Below are positions 10,251-22,556 of a DNA stretch of 64,000 nt, in pieces; position 1 is the first letter of the stretch, and each line of letters begins with the position of its first letter. The position numbers were made by a program, and so were the translations under genes. Origin of the DNA: Inonotus obliquus (Eukaryota > Basidiomycota > Agaricomycetes > Hymenochaetales > Hymenochaetaceae). The stretch spans positions 682,001 through 746,000 of the forward strand of contig JAJHTX010000013.1 of NCBI GenBank assembly GCA_032164295.1, written 5' to 3'. The notes under the pieces were generated by a model that was not told the DNA's origin, did no database searches, and worked only from the letters and a program-made list of their open reading frames with translations.

Positions 10251-11644
10251 ATGGCCACATCGCACCAAGCACCTGTCGACGAAGCTGGAACGACGCTTGC
10301 CTACATTGACTCTGGACCGCCTCCGGGCAATACGTACACTACCGTTGTTATTGTGCACGGCCATTCTTACAATTCCAGTGAGCGTTCCGATCCGAACTCT
10401 TCCCTTGCGCGAGTCAGGACCACATGTTGATGTATCATCGGTTTCTCCGCGGGTAGTGACCTTCATCCGGCTTTCCCCTCTCGCTGCATCGTATAATTTG
10501 CGTGTCATCGCCATTAACCGTAGAGATTATATTGGCTCAACTGCGTTCACGGATGCTGACCTGTCCTTGCTTTTTTCGAACAATTCGGAGGATCACAAGA
10601 GGTTCCTGCGAGAGCGGGGACTTGAGATTGCACGGTTTCTCTCATGGCTGATCGATGAACTCAAGATTCCGCCCGCAGAGCCACAAAGTGAAGGTGGTTT
10701 CAAAGGCGGGCTAACCCTCCTCGGCTGGTCACTGGGTAGTATAACGACACTCGCATTCCTGCGTCATCTACCTGGCTTCCCTAAGGCGCTGTCTGACAAG
10801 CTCTCGCCATATCTGAAGACATTTGTCATTTACGGTAGGTTCCCATCGGATGTATTGCTCTGCTTCTCGTGATCGAACCAAATAGATTCTGGTTATGCCA
10901 CTCTTGGCTATCCTCATCCTCCTGGGATGTATCACCCCTTGCATGATAGTTCGATTTCTGCAAGCGATCGCAAGGCCGCCTTCAATGCGTGGATCAGCTC
11001 TTACTACATTCATCCTTATTACGCTTCTTCGGTCTCACCTCAAGCCCTGCGCTCACTTGAGCAACTGGCTCTCCACATGCCACCTGTCAAGCCAAAAACA
11101 AATGCAGACCTCGCAGACGCTGGCAGTTTCAAATCACCATCATACGCAAACATTGAACCGGAAGCGTTTGCTGCAGCTATCGAATCGTTCCCCGAACGCT
11201 CCGAAAGGGCTTTTATCGGTACAATTCGGTCCGAAACCCTGCACGATCTGTGCGAAGGCGCTCTGTTTTTCCCCGCCTCGGATTCTTCGGCTTCTTCCGT
11301 CTCAGCACTTCCTAACGAGGCTAGGCCGCCCGATCAAGTAGAGACTTCGATGCCCTTGCCTGATATCCAGGTGCTATACATGTATGGTACGAACTCACCT
11401 TGGACTACACAATGGTGCTCGTGGCAGTTGGAAGTCGATAGCATGGCTCATTCTGAGGGTCGTAGGAGACCATTGAGACTCGTGCGAGTCGAAGGCGGGA
11501 ATCACTTTGTAAGCTCACACCTCCTTGCCTTTCGCGACTAAAAAAACTCACGGATACACGGCGACCCGCATGCAGTTGCATTGGGACTATCCAGACAAGT
11601 TCCTTTCCCTTCTTTCCGGAAACACTAAATCGCGCAACGATTAA
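10251..11644 (+). CDS. Alpha/beta-hydrolase fold protein
   Basis: Four exons: 10251-10377, 10457-10834, 10886-11508, 11576-11644. They are in phase and give 398 residues. The oxyanion-hole HG dipeptide is in VVIVHGHSYNS, and the nucleophile elbow is GWSLGS with Ser134. A probable acid residue region (MYGTNSPW) and a terminal GGNHF motif (His375) complete the expected triad order. The ATG at 10251 was chosen because upstream in-frame residues from 10143 look non-homologous and low in quality. There is no signal peptide. The family covers esterases, lipases and epoxide hydrolases, and the substrate cannot be named. Confidence 0.75.
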
Positions 11645-12447
11645 TGAGCTGTTCAGACATCAAGGTGTGCACCGAAATGATACGATGTCTCTGAATGTTA
11701 CCGAGTCTGTATCCATAATTTCGGACAAAAGTCCTGTTTCGACGTGACCTTGCCCACCCCGATACAGCGAGAACCCTGCCGTAAACGACTATGGGCTTGG
11801 GCGTTTCACGATGCTGTGAAGAGTGAAGCATGTAGTTTTACTGGGGGTCGGGGAAATATCCTTGGCAATGCCAAAAATACTGTGTCGAAGCCGAGTCTCC
11901 TCCAGAGATCTAGCAGTCGCCCGGAAAATTCACCGACTTATTCTTGTACTCCAGTGGCAGGACATACTTAGCCGCTATAAGTTTAACAAGGGAAGGGTGC
12001 ACATAGATCTGATCATGAGGTTGGTTTGGAGGTTTGACCACTTCTTAGCTGTTGTGATCGACCGTCGATTTGATAATTGATTTGCGCACCTTACGTCACG
12101 TGCGCGTGTGGATTTGTTTTTTGTTCTTTTTTCGTTGTTCTTCCCTTCTATTCTTACGCGTGATAAGTTAGCAACGAAATGCGGCCAAGCCTCGGGCCAA
12201 CGGGCGGAGGGTCGCGCCGCAAGCCACGTAGGCCTTGTCTATTCGAAAGACTGGAGCATCTGGTTGATCTTCCGTGGGTTTCCACACGCACACCTGTAGG
12301 CCACGCTTCTCGTCATTTGTTCCTTCTCAGGAAGACCGATAAACGGGGCTCTGTGACGTGTCTCTGGAACACAATAAATACGCGGGGTTGTAACAACCTC
12401 GGTAATTTCGACCCTCTTCATTCAACATTTCTGCAAGTCAGGCGGCC
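11645..12447. other. Intergenic region with palindromic bHLH/bZIP-type site
   Basis: About 800 bases without a supportable gene. It contains TACGTCACGTG at 12092-12102, a fused CRE half-site and E-box, about 350 bases before the lactonase start. Confidence 0.4.
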
Positions 12448-13747
12448 ATGGTCAATTTCACCCTTCTTGCTGGCGGTTACAGCGCGTTCATCTCAACGTT
12501 TGTTTTCGACTCGGACAACAACGTTCTGAGTCTTGTTGGTCAGTCAGAGACGGGCGGGAACCCGTCGTGGATATCACTTCATCCGACAAATAAGAGTATA
12601 CTTTAGTGCGCATGTTTGTTCATTTCTAGCACGAATTTGGCTGCTGACCAACATATCATCCTGTTAGCGCTGTAAACGAGAACTCTCCAGGGGCGCTGCA
12701 ATCCTTTGTGATTGATGGCGATGGACTTTTGAGCGAGGCGATTTCAACTGTGCCGTCACAAGGAGACTCTCCCGCGTTTACCGTGCCACTTAGCACGGGG
12801 CAAGTCGCAATTATGAACGTGCGTGTGATACTCTTAATAACGCGGCTTCTATTTCTCATCTGGAACCTCAAGTATAATACGGGCAACGGCAGAATCATAC
12901 CGACGACATCTGACCCATTGGATTTCGATGACTCATCTGCACCAGTGATCACATTCCCGGCAGACGTTTCACATCCACACATGGCAGTTGAAAGTGGCGA
13001 GGAAGTTTTTATACCGGATTTAGTGAGTCTACACATCATGAAGTGAACAGTACAAGTCCTTACAATCATGAATCCAAGGGGGCAGACAAGATTTGGAGGT
13101 TGGGGCAAACGTCTTTCGACGCTCCGGGCACATGGGAAATTCGAGGTTCCATCGCCCAGCCTCAAAGCTCCGGGCCGCGACATATTGCTCTAGCAGGTCA
13201 GATGTTTCTAGCACATACACCTCTCGCTTCTACTCACCACTGGTGATATATTAATGCAGATGGTATCCTTTACACTCTACACGAGCTTAGCAGCACCTTG
13301 ACGTCGCAGCCGCTCCCTGCGACTCCGGACGGGATCTCACTTTTGGTCGCGAACGTATCTATTGTTCCACCAGATCCAGTTGAAGGCGCACAGTTCGCAG
13401 CAGCAGAGATCCTCATTCCAGCTGTATCAGAAACGTTCAATGGGACATTCGTCTTTACGTCTAATCGCAATACGGGTGTACAGGACCCCCGTGGTGACGC
13501 AATCACGATTTTCAACCGTGGGCCGGCAGGTGAACTTGACATTGCTAGTTACGTCTTTACGGGGCTTGACCAGATACGCGGGATGCGATTCTTCGGCGAA
13601 GATGATAGGTTCCTAATTGCGAGCGGCGTGGCAGGGGAAGCAGGCGTCCTCGTGTTCGAGCGAACGGGAAATGGCGGAAATCTAACGTTATTGACCTCCA
13701 ATACGGAGATACCTACGAGGACATCGTTTGTCAGTATTTCAGAGTAA
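12448..13747 (+). CDS. Lactonase-like seven-bladed beta-propeller protein
   Basis: Five exons: 12448-12605, 12668-12818, 12873-13022, 13079-13196, 13260-13747. All phases agree and give 354 residues. Family signs are the opening TLLAGGYSAFISTFVFD, the blade motif GNPSWISLHPTNKSILYAVNE, VSHPHMAVESGEEVFIPDLGADKIWRL written across two exons, GPRHIAL and FVFTSNRN. Members include 6-phosphogluconolactonase-like and carboxymuconate-lactonizing enzymes. The conserved GxGPRH and SNR motifs are present. There is no signal peptide, so a cytosolic location is likely. The exact lactone substrate is unknown. Confidence 0.82.
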
Positions 13748-14365
13748 GTTAATTTACTCTTATTCGCTTGCATAGAACCATAACTCCGAGTTGTGTCCCA
13801 ATGATGTATCATATACATGTTTTTCGGGCAATATATCAATGGTCTCGGATGCTGAAGACTGCCAGACTGAAAAAAAACACAAACAAAACTAATAACCGGA
13901 GATCACGTGAATGACTTCTTCGCGCTCGTTCGCGCCATCTCTAGCTGGAACCACGCCTTCATTCCCGCTCGTTTCATGATAAGCAACTTCCTTGTGCGGT
14001 AGACCGCTTCCACGGCTAATATCTGTCCTCTTATTAGCCAAGTTTCTAGGCGATTTACCAAGTAGTGATAACACTCCACCAAGATCTGAAATTACTCTGC
14101 GGACGTACAAGTCCGAATGGGCTAAGGAAGATTTGGACCTTTTGTCGACCTTGGTCAACTCAACAACATTATTCATATTCTTGCCAATCTCAGCGGAGAA
14201 TTATTTTATTTTGATCTTGTTGGGAGTGTTGTCTAGCGTCAGACGATCCTCATCAATGCGAACTTGTATGTTACTCGATTATAGTTGTGGCTTTTGGACA
14301 TTGCTAATAGTCTCTAGTCCAGTCTAGAGAGCTGATCAATTCTAATCTGTCTAGCGTGGCGGAAT

Positions 14366-14376
14366 TTATCTTATCG
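14366..14376 (-). promoter_or_regulatory. Double GATA-factor site upstream of permease 1
   Basis: The minus strand reads CGATAAGATAA, two overlapping HGATAR elements, about 320 bases before the ATG of a Dal5-type permease. GATA factors of the AreA/Nit2 type commonly control nitrogen-source transport in fungi. Binding is inferred. Confidence 0.45.
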
Positions 14377-14580
14377 CTTTGATTCTAATCTCTACTCTAA
14401 TAAGAGGTTACTCGAACGGACAATCTTGAGAAGAAATTTGCCATGATGGCGTGAGTCGCGCCATCTCTCACCTCAGCCACATCAGGCGTACATTCTGTTC
14501 GCCGGCCTTCCTGGCCACTCTGCTGGGCTTTTTGGGCGATTCACCAATCATGCCGATAATTTGGGAAGAAACTGCTCGAG

Positions 14581-14588
14581 TATTTAAA
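14581..14588 (+). promoter_or_regulatory. TATA-like element of permease 1
   Basis: TATTTAAA lies 107 bases before the ATG at 14695, a normal fungal distance. Confidence 0.4.
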
Positions 14589-14694
14589 CGACTTCGCTAT
14601 CCAGTCGCCTTGACTTGGTCTGAGTGGCTTCTCTGATAACTTGGGGTACGCGGTGATTGTACCACCGTCGACTTCTTCAGCGAATACTTTCATT

Positions 14695-16951
14695 ATGGCT
14701 TCGCCTACGAGTCCTTTGAAGAATGAGACTCCGCCCGGCAACCCTGAAGAGAAGCGGCGCTCCTCAATCTCAAGCACCGATTCCATCGACAAGGAGGAAG
14801 GTCTGCGCACGGGAGAGAAGTCGACCAGCAAGACTAGTGTCCGTACCGACGATCTGCTGGACCCTATTGATGAAAAGCCTCGCATCTATGACTTTTTCTT
14901 CCGCCGCGACCGCCTCAAGCCGCATGATCCGACTGCTATTGCAACGCGCCGTAGCGTATTCGATGACCCTATCCTCGCAAAACACTACTGGCCGACTGCA
15001 AAATATGAGAATCGGCACCGCTTCGATCCTAATGCACGATGGACTTTGGCTGAAGAAAAAGTAAGCGGATAGCCTTTCGCCTCGAATGCTCGTATTTTGG
15101 TCTAAACCGTTTTCTTTCGGATTCCAGGCGATTACGCGGAAGATTGACTGGAGAGTCATGTTCTGGGCTTGTATTAGCTTCTCTGCCTTGAATTTGGATC
15201 GTGGCAATCTTCAGCAAGCAAACACGGACAACATTCTCGGAGACCTACGTATGACTACCAACGACTACAACTTGGGCAACACGTTGTTCAGACTCGCTTT
15301 TCTAAGTGCGGAGCTTCCTTCCCAGTTGGTGTCTAAAAAGGTACTCGTCTAGAAACTTACTTTCCGTTATTCTACCCCTCACTACTGAATAGCTTGGGCC
15401 TGATCGCTGGATTCCGATCCAGATGTGTGCATGGTGTAAGAATACGATCATCCTTTCTGTAGTACCAATATACTGATTCTTTACGCTCTCGCATCTTCAG
15501 CGATCGTGACTATGGGACAATTCTTCCTTACAGGAAGAACCAGTTTCCTCATTTGCAGAGCTTTTCTTGGATTCATACAGGGTGGATTTATTCCGGACCT
15601 TATCCTCTATTTGTCTTGTGCGTTTCCTTGAATCCCATCGGTAAATATGCTGACCATAGTTTCAAATAGATTACTACACGAAAACGGAGCTTCCTGTCCG
15701 ACTTTCTCTCTTCTGGATGTCGGCAGACATTTGTTCCATTATCGCAGCTTTCTTGGCATTCGGGATTCTGCGCTTGCGTGGTCTTCACGGGAAAGCTGGA
15801 TGGCGCTGGTTGTTCTTGATTGAGTATGTTCTTTCACGGTATTCTCTCTGTGTTTTTTCTCATTCGGGCCCATTCCGCAGAGGTTCACTCACACTTGCAA
15901 TTGGCATTGCAACGTTCTTCAAGATGCCACCGTCGCCGACTCAGACTCGGACCTGGTTTAGACCGAAAGGATGGTTCAGTGAACACGAAGAGATTATAAT
16001 CACGTCAAGAATTCTGCGTGATGATCCGACCAAGGGAGACATGCATAATCGCGAGGCTATAACACTGAAGCGACTCTGGACTGCTATTTGTGATTATGAC
16101 TTGTGGCCACTTTATATTATGTGAGCTATAAAAAATTGCGGATATACGTTAGAATACGCCTGACTTTACCTTCTCAGTGGTCTACTGTTTGGTATTCCTG
16201 TCTCACCCCCTGCAACATATCTTACGCTTTCGCTCAGGAACCTTGGGTATGGCAGTTCTGCTGTCTTTTGCTGCTACTGCACTCACTGAAAAACGCCCTG
16301 CAGATTTGGCACGTGCGAAACTAACCTACTCACCATTCCCTCGACCTTTTTCAACTTCTGTAACACTTTCCTAGTAGCGGTCCTCTCTGAAGCAGTCAAC
16401 GATCGAGCCCGAATCGCAATGCTTGAGGACTTCTGGGCACTGCCTTTTCTCGTCGCCCTTTACACTCTTCCCGCTAACCCGCCTCAATGGCTTTACTATG
16501 TGAGTGCCTACCAAACTCACGCAGCGCCCCCTCTGACATTCAAAAAACCGATGCTATTTTCTCCTTTTAGGGTCTGGCTATGGGTCTTCTGTCGTACCCA
16601 TATACGCATCCCATCCAAGTCGGCTGGTGCTCCCGTAATTCAGGTGCCGTCGCCTCACGTACCGTCAACGCTTCATTGTACAACATGTTCGTCCAAGCCT
16701 CGGGTATTATCTCGGCCAACATCTACCGGAGGGACGACGCTCCGCGTTACCGCAGGGGAAATCGCACACTCATCATCATCAGCACTATCAATTTGTGCAT
16801 TCTATATCCCGGTACGAAATTCTACTACATGTGGCGCAATAAACAAAGGGACAAGATCTGGAGTGCAATGACACCGGAGGAACAGGCTCATTATCTTGAG
16901 ACTACGAAGGATGTCGGCAATCGTCGCCTCGACTTCCGCTTCGCTCACTAA
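14695..16951 (+). CDS. MFS permease, anion:cation symporter (Dal5/allantoate permease-like), tandem copy 1
   Basis: Nine exons: 14695-15060, 15128-15340, 15393-15435, 15501-15617, 15670-15823, 15881-16120, 16178-16246, 16304-16499, 16571-16951. They give 592 residues. The first ~130 residues form a Ser-rich cytosolic N-terminus containing [16 protein letters not shown]. The membrane part has the family words [17 protein letters not shown] (TM1 end), [19 protein letters not shown] and [19 protein letters not shown] with YRRGNR after it. The C-terminal tail is hydrophilic. The family takes up allantoate, ureidosuccinate, nicotinate and other organic anions; the substrate here is not known. A near-identical gene follows in the same direction. 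The start was set at the ATG at 14695, aligned with that of copy 2. Confidence 0.86.
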
Positions 16952-18506
16952 GTTGTTTAGCTTTCATGCCCAAAGAAATCACGCTGTAGGGTTTACTTGG
17001 CGTACCGGGTGTCTATCCCTTCTTGTTTTCCCAGGTTGTCGCGCCCACAGGGTTTGATTGAGAAAGAATAAGAATCATTTCCGTGACCATTGTACATAGA
17101 CATGAATCCGACTCTTCTGTTACAACGATGTTGAAATGAATTTTAGTGTTTCGGCCACAATCTTCGCGGAATCCTTTTGTCTAGAATGTTTAAGCATTTC
17201 TCGTTAGTCCCTGAACCACTATCTTGGCTCAACGTTTATCTGTATCGCGGTTCACCCAATTCCACAATCAATTTGAGTATGTTACGCTAGGACATGTATG
17301 TGGTCAAATCTGAGCGCCCAGTTGCGTCATTTCGGAGTGGAACAGCGTCTTCTTCCGCTTGTGCCTGATGTCTCTGGTGGTTATCTTTTCTCCCACTTGC
17401 CAAGGTTAGTATGCCTATTCGATTGGTCCTTGGACTGCTGTGTTCTTGTGTGTGAATCAATGGGGTTGGATAAATGATTTAAAACCACGAGAATGAACAG
17501 GTTCGGGCGGAGTTACTACTTACTACTTCTTGTAAATAAGGTTATTAACCTTATTGGTATGAAGAAGTCCCCTGCATGTATCTATCACCGCAAGGGATTA
17601 GTACTGAAGATTCCGTATAGTTGATAAAAATTAATGTTCGACAGCCCGACATACCAAATAAAGTAAAATTTTCCATATAGGAAAGTGCCTGCCCTGGATC
17701 GACGAACTGATGGAAGCGATTGCCACTAGAACTACTCTTTCTTGAATCTTCCACATCACGATAGTTACCAAAAGTCCAAGTCTCGAGACGTCCGTTTTTA
17801 CACCCGCATTGCATGAGTCAGAGTATCGAATTGTGAGGGACTTACTTTCCGCATGAAGTTATTAGCTAATCAAAGCTCTGGGCAGTTGACCATGCTGCTG
17901 ACACGAACATATCTCCATGCATGAATAAAAAAAGTTTTCGGTATCGGTGTTGGTAAGTGAAAAGGGAGCTCCGGGATCGGGAGAAGAGACCCAACTCTAC
18001 TCTACTGAGGATCGTTGGATTTGTCCATTGCCGCTTGCAGCCCAATGGAGTCAAAAACAATTTTCCAGTACGTCTGGCAGCAAAGATGTGATACAAATGC
18101 TGGAGGCCAGTCTCACGCGGAAGCCGTAGATTCAGATAACTTAATTCGGATGTGCACCCTATCATCCCTTGGGTCCTTCAAAGGACGGATGTTTTGAAAG
18201 TATTGCGCGATTCCCGCAATCTATTGCCTCAATCACCATTCGTTATTATCCTCATGAAAAGGCACAGATCCCTCGACTCTACTTTGTTATCCCGTCGCGC
18301 CGATCTTCCTTAATCTATTCCGACTTTCCAACCGATGACCGGAACAGAGTTCGAAGTGATAGGACGAACTATTCAAACATGGTCAATATAAATGCGACTT
18401 GGCAATCCAAGTCCTCTCTCAACTCCCCTCCCCAAGTCTCCCCAAGTCTCCCTAAATCACCCCAAGAGATCTTCCTAGCCTGCCTCCGACTCTTGTGGCC
18501 TTCGTC
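16952..18506. other. Intergenic region between the tandem permeases
   Basis: About 1.55 kb with no recognisable gene. A short imperfect palindrome (aataaggttattaaccttatt) sits near 17536-17556. A pyrimidine-rich stretch with a 10-base repeat (CCCCAAGTCT) precedes the start of copy 2 at about 18420-18470. Confidence 0.4.
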
Positions 18507-20769
18507 ATGGCACTACTGCCTGGTTTGTTGAAGAATGAGAAGCCCACTTCCGATTCCGCCGACAAGCGGCGTGGCTCTGTATCCAGTTTGGATTCCGTTG
18601 ACAAAGTTGGTACCAGCTCGCCTGCGAAGGTTGACAGCAAGGAGGAAGTCCGTCAAGACGACCTTCAGGATCCCATAGACGAGAAGCCGCGTATATACGA
18701 TTTTTTCTTCCGTCGCGACCGTCTTCGTCCTAAGGACTCGAACGCTATTGCGACGCGTCGGAGTGTGTACGATGACCCCGTTCTTGCGAAGCATTATTGG
18801 CCGACTCCCAGGTATGAGAATCTGCATCGTTTCGATCCTGATGCGCGTTGGACTTTTGCCGAAGAGAAGGTAAATTGTTCGCCGAGCTCTTTCTTTCGTT
18901 CCTAACTCAATCCAATTTCATTGCGGCTCAAGGCGATAACCCGCAAGATTGATCGGAGAGTCATGCTCTGGGCTTGTATAAGCTTCTCCGCTCTGAATCT
19001 GGATCGCGGAAACCTACAACAGGCGAACACGGATAACATTCTCGGCGACTTGCGCATGACGACTAACGACTACAACTTGGGAAATACGCTATTCAGGCTC
19101 GCCTTCCTGAGTGCAGAACTTCCTTCCCAGCTGGTCTCAAAGAAGGTATTCGTTTGTTCTACTGAGTCTTGAACAGTATCAAATCCAACTTGTCTAGCTC
19201 GGTCCTGATCGCTGGATTCCGATTCAGATGTGTGCTTGGTGTAGGTCATTCACCATGTTTCGGTGTTGACGATCAGCTGATCTTTCTATTGCCTTTCCAG
19301 CTATTGTGACTATGGGACAGTTTTTCCTCACAGGAAGGTCGAGCTTCTTCATATGCCGTGCATTCCTCGGATTTATACAAGGCGGTTTCATTCCCGACCT
19401 TATCCTTTATTTGTCATGTATGTATTTCCTCGCCTGTATTGCGCCAACGTGCTTAAAAGTGATATTTGGTAGATTTCTACACGAAGACAGAGCTTCCCGT
19501 TCGGCTCTCTCTCTTCTGGATGTCGGCCGACATCTGCTCGATAGTGGCCGCCTTTCTGGCATTCGGAATATTACGCTTGCGTGGTCTTCATGACAAGGCT
19601 GGTTGGCGTTGGCTTTTCCTCCTCGAGTACGTATTTTTCTCTATTCCCGCAGTAGTACTGAAGTTTGAAACATTCTTGCCGCCGGTGCTTCGTAGAGGCT
19701 CGGTCACTCTTATCATTGGCATTACGACGTTCTTCAGGATGCCACCGTCACCGACTCAAACTCGCACATGGTTCAGACCAAAGGGGTGGTTCACCGAGCG
19801 CGAAGAGATAATAATCACATCAAGGATCTTGCGGGATGACCCATCAAAGGGTGACATGCATAACCGTGAAGCTCTCACGGTGACGCGCCTCTGGAAGGCC
19901 ATCCTGGATTACGATCTGTGGCCTCTCTATATTCTGTAAGTCGTGGTCCTAGCAAATTACTGACGATGTTCTTCTCTGACTTGAAGATACCGTTTAGCGG
20001 ACTGACATTTGGAATCCCCGTATCCCCACCCGCAACATACCTGACACTCTCGCTCAGAGATCTTGGGTACGAAAGCCTCTCACCTGAGTGCCTACTTCTT
20101 ATTGAATATTATGTCCTAGATTTGGAACATTCGAGACTAACCTTCTCACCATTCCCTCGACTTTCCTTGGATTCTGTGCAACATTCTTAGTGGCCGTTCT
20201 TTCCGAAGCAGTCAATGATCGGGCTCGCGTTGCGATGCTTGAGGATTTGTGGGCCTTGCCCTTCCTCGTTGCTTTATACGTTCTTCCTACCAATCCTCCG
20301 CCGTGGCTTTACTATGTAAGTCATATCCTGCAGGGCGCATACTTGACACCGTTTCTCGCTTTGTTCTGATATTCCTCCCGATCTCTAGGGTCTAGCCACG
20401 GCACTTCTGTCGTACCCATATACGCATCCCATCCAAGTTGGCTGGTGCTCACGTAACTCAGGCGCCGTCGCCTCGCGTACTGTCAATGCCTCATTGTACA
20501 ACATGTTCGTCCAAGCCTCGGGTATCATCTCGGCCAATATCTACCGGAAGGATGACGCCCCGCGTTACCGCAGGGGAAATCGCACACTCATTATCATCAG
20601 CGCTATCAATTTGTGCATTCTGTATCCTGGAACGAAGCTGTACTACATATGGCGCAACAAACAGAGGGACAAGATCTGGAATGCGATGACACCAGAGGAA
20701 CAGGCGCATTATCTCGAGACGACGAAGGACGTTGGCAATCGGCGGTTGGACTTCCGCTTTGCCCACTAA
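18507..20769 (+). CDS. MFS permease, anion:cation symporter (Dal5/allantoate permease-like), tandem copy 2
   Basis: Nine exons: 18507-18869, 18933-19145, 19198-19240, 19301-19417, 19473-19626, 19696-19935, 19998-20066, 20120-20315, 20389-20769. They give 591 residues. Exons 2-9 have the same lengths as in copy 1 and the membrane regions are almost identical. The N-terminal ~50 residues have diverged in sequence while keeping the [15 protein letters not shown] block. For exon 7 the acceptor at 19997 was preferred over an earlier AG because it restores the frame of copy 1. Both copies appear functional, with no stops or frameshifts. Different N-termini suggest different trafficking or regulation, which is inference. 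Confidence 0.86.
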
Positions 20770-21116
20770 TTAGATCAATAGTCTTTGATTCTTTCTTGAG
20801 TCAAACGAGCGAATAAGAATAGGCACGACTCAATATATGCCCCTTGACCGTTTTTTCTGTATTATGTATGTGTAGTCTAACGATTTAACAGTTGGCAGGG
20901 CCTTGAATGAATGCCAAGACCTATTCGTACACACCACATTCGTGGTTGCGAGAAACATACATAATAACATTCTAAAGCCTCCACTTCTACTTCTGCATCC
21001 ATAATACAAGACTTTCTCGGATTTAACTTGTACAAACAGACACATTTCCGTACCAGAACCGCACCTAGTCTAGCACGCAGTCCAGGTGAACATTAAACAC
21101 AACAGCTATCTCACAT
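20770..21116. other. Convergent intergenic region
   Basis: 3' flanks of permease 2 and the transaldolase gene; no gene seen. Confidence 0.4.
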
Positions 21117-22556
21117 TCACGCAGCGAGCTTCTCGCGAAGGAGTTTCCTCAACGTGACCGCATCCTCTGCAAACTTCCTGATACCCTCATGCAGCTTTTC
21201 AAACGCCATCTGCTCTTCAAGAAGTGCCCAGCGGAAGTCTGCCTGGTTGTCGATGAAAGAGACCTTCGGAATCGGGTCGGCTTTGGCTGCTAGAGAAGCG
21301 TCGAGTTTCTTTGGAACTGGGTCCGTGGAGTTCTTGAGCTCTTCAAGAAGTGCGGGCGCAATACTGTTTAAAGGTAAATGAGAATAAGTTATGGCTTGAA
21401 ATGGTTGAGGAGAGGGAAGGACGACTTACGTCAAGAAGTCGATACCAGCGAGAGCCTTGATCTCGCCCGTCTGTTTGTGTTACAGTTAGACAACAACCCT
21501 GCTTTTTGAACGAGAAGGTACATACATTACGGAAGGAAGCACCCATGACAATGGTCTTGTAGCCATGTTGTTTGTAATAATTGAAGATCTTCTTGACGGA
21601 TTGGACACCTGGGTCATCATCACCCTCGTAATTCTTACCCGTAGCCTTCTTGTACCAATCAAGGATCTAATGCATTTTCGTAATCAACGTCTAGATCGCA
21701 ACCATGAGGACAAGTTATACTTACACGACCAACGAAGGGCGAGATGAGCGTGACACCGGCCTCAGCACAAGCGACAGCCTGTGCGAAACCGAACAGTAGG
21801 GTCAAATTACAGTGGATACCGTCGTTTGCTTCAAGCTCGCGAGCGGCCTGAATACCTTCCCAGGTTGATGCGATCTTAATAAGGATACGGTCCTTGTCGA
21901 TACCGACAGATTTGTAAAGTGCGATAAGTTCCTTGGCCTAACGATGACAGCGGCCGCGTCAATTGCATTGTACAAGAATAGCAACGGTAACAACAGACCG
22001 TACCTTCGCTTTAGTAGCCTCCTTGTCAAAGGATAAACGAGCGTCGACCTCTGTTGAGACACGGCCAGGAATGATCTTGAGAATCTCCTTGCCGAACTCA
22101 ACGAGCTGGTATGATATTAATATAGGTCAGAGTTGACGCAAGCACTGACGCTGAAAGCGGAGAAACGTACCAATCGATCAAGTGCTACCTCCACCTGTTC
22201 ATCAAGGCTACCACCCTTCTCTTTTGCCGTGTTGATTGCTACATCGATCAAGCGAGAGTAGCCAGGTTTGTTGGCAGCTGCTAGGATGAGCGACGGGTTA
22301 GTCGTCGCATCCTATGGAACAAGGCGCGTCAGCGATTGCCCTTCACAACAGTAGCAACATATTCGTACCTGAGGTTTGTAGACATCAATCGCTTTCAAAA
22401 GCAAGCATGTCAGTATCGGTCAGATCACGATCCAAGCCAAGAAAGCGGGATCGGGGTGACTATATGCACAAGTATTCTCTACTTACACTCGAAGTCGCCT
22501 GAATCTGAGACAACAACAGTGCCAGTCTGCTTGAGTTGGTCGAGAGAAGTCGTCAT
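21117..22556 (-). CDS. TAL1: Transaldolase
   Basis: Eight exons in minus-strand order: 22556-22487, 22391-22369, 22311-22171, 22105-22004, 21937-21725, 21666-21526, 21470-21430, 21363-21117. They give 325 residues, close to the usual ~330. The enzyme moves a dihydroxyacetone unit between sugar phosphates in the non-oxidative pentose phosphate pathway, in the cytosol. Signature blocks are [11 protein letters not shown] (Asp18), DATTNPSLI, the Schiff-base Lys133 in [35 protein letters not shown] and ISPFVGRILDW. The end [10 protein letters not shown] is typical. All active-site residues are kept. It is convergent with the permease pair and functionally unrelated to it. Confidence 0.93.

Larger units (their letters stand above)
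13748..14694. other. Intergenic region upstream of permease 1
   Basis: About 950 bases. Short frames on both strands near 13889-14636 show no family. The promoter-proximal part carries a double GATA site and a TATA-like element, listed separately. Confidence 0.4.
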
